DNA of 64,000 nucleotides from Eunapius fragilis (taxonomy: Eukaryota; Porifera; Demospongiae; Spongillida; Spongillidae): NCBI GenBank assembly GCA_963681505.1, contig OY811978.1, positions 6,122,586 through 6,186,585 of the forward strand, written 5' to 3'. The position numbers were made by a program, and so were the translations under genes. Positions within the stretch are counted from its first letter, which is position 1, and each line of letters starts with the position of its first letter. Positions 58,816-64,000 of the stretch are shown here, piece by piece. Under the pieces are notes generated by a model. The model did no database searches, was not told where the DNA came from, and was given only the letters and a program-made list of their open reading frames with translations.

Positions 58816-59944
58816 TCTCTTTATGTGCTATGTGTTGTACTCTGTGGCAGCAATATTTTTAACTGTACATTTGTAATTCTACTGTCCTGATATTTTTACA
58901 TGAAATACATTGGTATACTTCAAAAGGGCAATTGATTTCTATCTGAGCAAGAGGTCAGTTGATCAGTGATACATCTGCATAATACTATTTATTATTGTAC
59001 AGCAATGAAGTCTATCATTGTTGAGTACATGTTTTGATGGGCCTTTATTTATACTAACCAGGGCACAAAGTAGTTTATTTTAGTTTAAACCACGCTACTA
59101 TGAGACCATCCCTTACACAGACAATTCTATGACCACGAAGTAGAACATATGACCAGGATGACACTTAAGAATACATGGAAATCAAAGCTTGTTAGTTTGG
59201 GCCCAGTTGGGTATAGTTTTTATTTATTTGAAATTCAAAAGGATGTTCATTTTAGAGGGTATAATGCATAAGCAGCGTACTGTATTCAATTGGCCGGTGA
59301 CTGTTCTCTCCATGCACCTGGTACACACCTCAGATTGCCATATTTTTCTATATTCCCCCTACCCTCGCTGCCCAAGCACCACTATCCATACATCATAGTA
59401 TCTCAAGTATGCTTCTTTGTGCAATGGCATTTAAAAAGTATGCCTTACCCTTGAGCACCAACTCTCCCTCTGTACATCTCACCTAATGATGGAGCTACCT
59501 ATCTAACCTCGGAGCCCCAGCCCTCCATATCTTGGCTCTATAACTCGCTACCCCTTTGTCCATCCACCCACATATAATATACCCAGCCCCCAAACCTTGG
59601 AGTGGTGGATGAATTCGTATTTATACAGCAATGTTATGAATTGAACTAAGTAATTAGAATACAGGTTTAATTAGCACTGCTGGAAATTAACACATTGTAA
59701 CTGTTGGGATTCACCATAAACTTGCATCTTAAAGTGGCAATTTATGAAAAGAAACTGGTTAGATGGATATGGGAGGGTGGGACTTCACAGTTAGATGAGT
59801 AACCTAATCCTTATAAGAATTTGAGGTGGCAGCTTATTGTGGAAGGTATACTTAACAATAGGTTAAAGCAGCATGCTTTTCACAATTCTTGTCATGCATT
59901 TTATCACAGTAGTCGTTTTGATACATCTAGAATTTGGTTGGCAC
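58816..59944. other. Downstream flank of TRAPPC10
   Basis: The 3' UTR must begin here, but no AATAAA is near the stop. No other gene was found. Confidence 0.4.
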
Positions 59945-60116
59945 AAGCTGTATCCACAGAACAGTGTTTCTAATATATAGCAGTGCGTTGTGTATGCCTG
60001 TATGGGGGGAGGTGGATATGTGTAAATCCGTTTGCATTTATTTTGCTGCTTTCAGATGAATCATCATCCCAAGGAATAATAATGATTTTCAGAAAGGCAG
60101 AGAAGTTTACATGTAT
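59945..60116 (+). pseudogene. Decayed duplicate of TRAPPC10 exons 21-22
   Basis: TATCCACAGAACAGTGT...TATATAGCAGTGC matches exon 21 (58098-58146). TTGCTGCTTTCAGATGAATCAT...CAAGGAATA matches the acceptor and start of exon 22 (58211 onward), with intron-like sequence between, in the same order and orientation. The match fades after AGAAAGGCA (58276 in the original). It is out of frame and isolated, so it is a non-functional local duplication about 1.85 kb downstream of the source. Confidence 0.65.
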
Positions 60117-60309
60117 TAATTGTGTACATAAATGACGACATTAGTATGTATAATCCCTGTATTCTGGTCATGTTCAAGCACATGTACACATACATGGTGC
60201 TAGGAGCCAGTTATAAATGCAATGGTCTTGAGGCTTCTGCCAATTGCAAATCGCCAGACATTTTGAGGCTTCCAAAACTGTAAGTACCTAAATATCAAAT
60301 CTTGCACAA

Positions 60310-60500
60310 CCAAAAGTTGCTTTGTGAAGAGCTACCTTTACAGTATCTTTTAGGTACGTATCAAAAGGTAGTACCAAAAAGTCCCTTCCGGCCAATGTAC
60401 CTTTTAAGGACCTTTCAAAGTTACCATTTCATTACATATATATGTGTGTATGGTCCTATCAGCATATAAAGGTACCTTTTTGGTAACTGCGTAACACCAT
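60310..60500. repeat. GTACC(T/A)TTT-rich palindromic segment
   Basis: Repeated AGGTAC, GGTACCTTTT and GTACCAAAAAG strings in both orientations suggest a small degenerate inverted repeat. Its boundaries are unclear. Confidence 0.3.
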
Positions 60501-61436
60501 ACCACCCTCTTGTGCGATGAATAACCACATCCATAGTAATGTGCTGTTAAGAGTAGCCAAATTCCACATGATTGACACTTGAGATAGTCCAAACAGTTTC
60601 ACTCTCTGAAAAGAGCAGCTTCATTGCTTCCAGTGTTATTTTTGGAAGTCTTGAACGCTGCATGGAAGAAAAGGCAATGTATAAAAGAAATTTGTAGCTT
60701 GCATAACCTTGCAAAGGGCACCAGTTTGATAGGTATGGTGTTTCATATAGGTCTTTAAGACCCAATCCACAGGTTCTGTGCATTTGGAACAACATATAGC
60801 ATATTTACTGCATACCATTCTTAAAAATACCTTTCAATACAATGCAAAGCTCCACCATTGCATCCAAATCTCAAATTCTGCAACTGCAAAAAATAATCTG
60901 CAATATTACGACTCGATTAGCACATATGTATATGTGCCCTCATCTATTCGCACCTATAAAATATATTTGTGTTAGGCACACTTTTTCTATCTTTCTTTGC
61001 TGTTTACATACTCTGCTCAATTAAATTTAGCCACACTTTCTGTTCTGCAGTGGTTAATCATAGATTGACCAAGAATATAGAATTGTGACTTCAGTAAAAT
61101 CACATTCAAACCTTTATATAAACAGATCCGATTGATGCGGCTGATTGTTTAGACAGATATTGTAAATGAATACAAAAATGATTGAGCGTCAAGAAAAATC
61201 ATGCATAAGGGCTTTTCATCTTACGAAGGATTGCTCGATTCGTCCTTACATTCTTTCTCTTGTAACAGCCTCAGTCTTCGGGTTGATAAAGGTTTCCTAT
61301 TGTTGTGACTTCATCACATGCATGCACTTTTAAAAGTATTGGACTTAAGTCACAGTTGAGCAATCTGTGGTTAAGTAAGGCAATGCTAATTAGGATAGGG
61401 GTTGGGGGTTAAGTAGGATAGGGGTGGAGATAGATA

Positions 61437-61625
61437 GGATGGGGGGTGGGTAGGGGTAGACTTGTGGCGCATGCAGAATAGGATAGGGGGTGGGTAGGGG
61501 TAGACTTGTGGCGCATGCAGAATACGATAGGGGGGGTGGGTAGGGGTAGACTTGTGGCGCATGCAGAATAGGATAGGGGGATTGGTAGGGGCAGACTTGT
61601 GGCGCATGGAGAATAGGATAGGGGT
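61437..61625 (+). repeat. Minisatellite, ~45-bp unit, four copies
   Basis: Units containing GGTAGGGGTAGACTTGTGGC, GCATGCAGAATAGGATA and a G run repeat at a spacing of 44-46 bp (CTTGTGGCGCATG at 61461, 61505, 61551 and 61595). ORFs on the minus strand are only the repeat translated. Confidence 0.85.
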
Positions 61626-62275
61626 AACTTCATATGATTTGGGGGTGCATAGTGCAATGTAGCTACAATAGAAGATCTTACTAACCCTAATCTATCCTAT
61701 CTACTCCCACCCCTTAAGCTCCACTTACCAAGGAGCAAGAGGAGCCATCCCTCACTCCAAAAGGGGAAGAGGTATGGGGAAAATTGGAACTTACCCATAA
61801 ACCTAAACCACCTTGAATATGGGTTTGCACTTACACTGTATTGCATGGCTTCAGTGTGAACCCTAAGGGGGTCCGATATTTGGTGTTAAGATTTATAGAA
61901 ATGGCTGATGCAATGTAATAAATGTTACCTAGGATAGTGTATCATTTAGGGTAGGAAAAATAAAGAACTGTTAGTGTTCTTAGCCTATTCTATTGATCAC
62001 TACCCCTTTATGTGGGGCAGACAGGAGTAGGCTTAGAACACGGAACTCTTACCTATGTCTATGTACACTACATGTATGGTAAAATTATGGGTATGAACGG
62101 AACTGCATGCTTTCTTGTTGTTAGTGCATGCCTTTGGCGTGCATATGAATTGATGTATGGATTGCATTCATTTAGAATTCAATTTGAAATAAAATGCAAG
62201 ATGACCGCCAATGTTTGGGACATTTCTCCATACCTATATGACTCGATCCATCACTTGCGGTCGTTTGATGCCATA

Positions 62276-63155
62276 GTCTCGTCCCCAGACCCATGACACG
62301 CGGATTACATCACCGCTACGCGAACAGAGGGTCTGGACAAATGCTTCACCAAAGTCGCGTTAGGCGCACAATCAGAATGCAGAGCACGCGTGACGTCATA
62401 AGTGGTGTACAATTAGGGATCCATATCACCTGATCAATTAGCAAGACAAATGACAAATTTACACATCTCATGAGATCATTAAGCAGTTCATTCACACCCT
62501 GCAGGCCTAACCTTCATGTAGCACATCTTAGCATGCCAGTCTTCAATGACTGGTATGATTCCTTCTAGGCGCTCCTCACCATTCTCTGCATTAAACTGAA
62601 CGCCTTGACTGGCTCGAATTCTGGCAACTGTAAGCTGATGCATGACCATAGAGATACATGTACTTTATATGAATAGTAAGTCTCAGCCCCATCACCTTAA
62701 CAGCATTCGCGCCTTTATTAGCATCTGACTTGCGTTTCAAACTTTGGTACCTTGGGTTAGAGGTCCAGCGCACGCATGAACAGAGAGCTTTGACAGCAAG
62801 TTGTTCTTCACGCTTGCCACTGCCTCGCATAGCGAAGAATTCTTAGCAACAGACTATTAAAGTTCTTAGCAACAGACCCATACTCCTGTGAAGCGTCCAT
62901 CTTTGCTGTACTAAACTCTATCGCTAAGCCTGTCAAAGCTTCACGGCAATATTCTGACGAGGGGCTTGGAAGTCTCCTTCTATCCTTCGCGTTCAAAACG
63001 GGGACCACACAAAGCTTGCAGCGGTTCATTTTGTTCTAATGCTACAGCGACACCTTCTAAAATCCTTGACGTAATCTAGCACCCGTGACGTCATGGGTTG
63101 TTATATAACTTCTGCTGCGAGAAGAGACCCTCTGTTCGCGTAGCGGTGATGTAAA
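62276..63155. mobile_element. Candidate TIR DNA element with short ORFs
   Basis: TTACATCACCGCTACGCGAA plus CAGAGGGTCT at 62305-62335 is repeated in inverted orientation at 63119-63153. Between them the minus strand holds two short frames: 62808-63029, starting MNRCKLCVVPVLNAKDRRRL with a C-x2-C pair, and 62591-62830. Neither resembles a known transposase. CTCGTCCCCAGACCC outside the left repeat recurs beyond the right one at 63227. Class unresolved. Confidence 0.5.
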
Positions 63156-63402
63156 TTATGATCGATGAATAGCAAGATGGATGGCAGCTCGTTTCTAACA
63201 GTTCACAAACCATGGCTGCTGTAGCTCGTCCCCAGACCCATGTTACGCAGCAGCGGGTGGATTACCCCACACCTAGTCTCATACCCAGACGTATATAAAA
63301 ACTATACGTCTGGCGTACCAATCAGATGCGGGCAGTCATGTGATAAGGTAAACAAATGGTGTCATAATTACATTCCATTTGGATATTAGCTTGCCTTCTG
63401 GT

Positions 63403-64000
63403 ATGCATTCTGACGCTGCTATAGAAACCGCCTTGTCAAACGCTGTATTAAAGTTGGGATACCCAGCGCTTCGCCCTCATCAGAAGACTGCCATCACTAG
63501 TGCTTTGTGCAAGGCCGGGACGTTTTTGTCTGCTTACCAACTGGCAGTGGGAAGTCCAGGGGCCGATACAGGATTTTCCAATAGGGGGGTTGAGACCCGC
63601 GATACGAAAAGCGGGGGGGGGGGGGGGTGCTGTCCGCTTTAGGCCCGACACGAAAAAGCGGAGGGGGGAGGGGGGGGGTGCTGTCAGCTTCAGGCCCGAT
63701 ACAAAAAGCGGGGGGGGGGGGGAGGGGGGAGCTGTTAAGCAGAAGAGGGGGCGGTACCTTATATGAAAGGGGGGGTTGCAACCCCCAAACCCCCCCCCCC
63801 CCCCCCCTGGATCCGCCTCTGAAGTCTTTGTGCTTCGCAATCCTTCCCGAGATGTTCAATCAACTGTCATCTCTACACGGGATCGTCCTGGTGGTAAGCC
63901 CTTTGATCTCGCTGATGCAGGATCAAGTTAAGAGTGTGATGGAAAGGGGTATTACTGCTGTGTACGCAGGCGAAGCATTACAGGAGGGTTCTCCTAATGA
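63403..64000 (+). pseudogene. RecQ-like helicase, 5' part, frameshifted and interrupted
   Basis: RecQ-family helicases are ATP-dependent 3'-5' DNA helicases. ATG 63403 opens a frame with LKLGYPALRPHQKTAITSAL. One base appears to be missing at about 63504-63506. The next frame then reads QGRDVFVCLPTGSGKS, a perfect Walker A motif (63510-63557). At GKS the gene is split by a 265-bp element (63557-63821). Coding sequence resumes with SLCFAILPEMF and VVSPLISLMQDQVKSVMERG (motif Ia region) and runs off the window. Removing one copy of the 5-bp duplication and the insert restores the codon junction. Such RecQ-like genes are often multi-copy in sponges and corals. It may be a non-functional paralogue. 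Confidence 0.75.
63557..63821. mobile_element. 265-bp MITE with CAGRGGCSGATMCAGG termini
   Basis: The left end CAGGGGCCGATACAGG and the complement of the right end CAGAGGCGGATCCAGG form an imperfect 16-bp TIR. AAGTC flanks both sides (63552-63556 and 63822-63826). The interior is extremely G-rich on the left and C-rich on the right, and contains repeated GCCCGA(T/C)AC(A/G)AAAAAGCG-type units. It has no coding capacity. Confidence 0.85.

Noticed and set aside
61386-61657. Proline-rich minus-strand frames
   Set aside because: They are direct translations of the 45-bp minisatellite.
63448-63859. Proline- and glycine-rich frames at the right end
   Set aside because: They translate the G/C runs of the 265-bp element and do not represent a protein.
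1-64000. tRNA, rRNA or CRISPR features
   Set aside because: No cloverleaf boxes, rRNA segments or regularly spaced repeats with unique spacers were seen; the only short tandem arrays are simple or minisatellite repeats.

Overview
The window is animal nuclear DNA: spliced genes with GT-AG introns, animal Golgi-tethering genes, and a heavy load of animal-type mobile elements (BEL/Pao, Ty3/gypsy, P-element/THAP9-like, LINE fragments, long-inverted-repeat DNA elements). Very short introns (mostly 40-150 bp, one modelled at 37 bp), compact head-to-head genes, and a RecQ-like helicase fragment with flanking repeats suggest an early-branching marine invertebrate. A demosponge is my best guess, but this is inference.

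Two host genes can be modelled end to end. COG8 (minus strand, 30533-51155, 11 exons, about 569 aa) encodes a lobe-B subunit of the conserved oligomeric Golgi complex. TRAPPC10 (plus strand, 51227-58815, about 24 exons, about 1113 aa) encodes a TRAPPII-specific subunit. They are divergent, with 71 bp between the two start positions. Both act in vesicle tethering at the Golgi, so a shared promoter would plausibly co-regulate them. COG8 intron 6 is 12.2 kb and holds two decayed ORF clusters, an apparently intact Ty3/gypsy retrotransposon with identical LTRs (41576-46497), a LINE fragment and an inverted-repeat element.

Layout. 1-8.7 kb: a Tc1/mariner-like long-TIR element (340-1915), a palindromic repeat (2297-2903), and a frameshifted BEL/Pao element with 5-bp target duplication (2937-8653). 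8.7-14 kb: no genes; hairpins, local duplications and a poly-C tract. 14.1-15.7 kb: a second long inverted-repeat element. 16.0-17.6 kb: a P-element/THAP9-like transposase relic with introns still visible. 17.6-30.5 kb: gene-poor, with two AT-rich ORF-free stretches (18.9-22.2 and 26.2-27.1 kb), a faint LINE RT trace near 24.3-25.0 kb, and direct repeats at 29.5 kb. 30.5-58.8 kb: the COG8/TRAPPC10 pair. 58.8-64 kb: a decayed copy of two TRAPPC10 exons, a minisatellite, a small TIR element, and the start of a RecQ-like helicase broken by a frameshift and by a 265-bp element inserted inside its Walker A region.

All identities come from reading translated sequence against remembered family features. 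No database search was run, and exon boundaries are manual GT-AG models.
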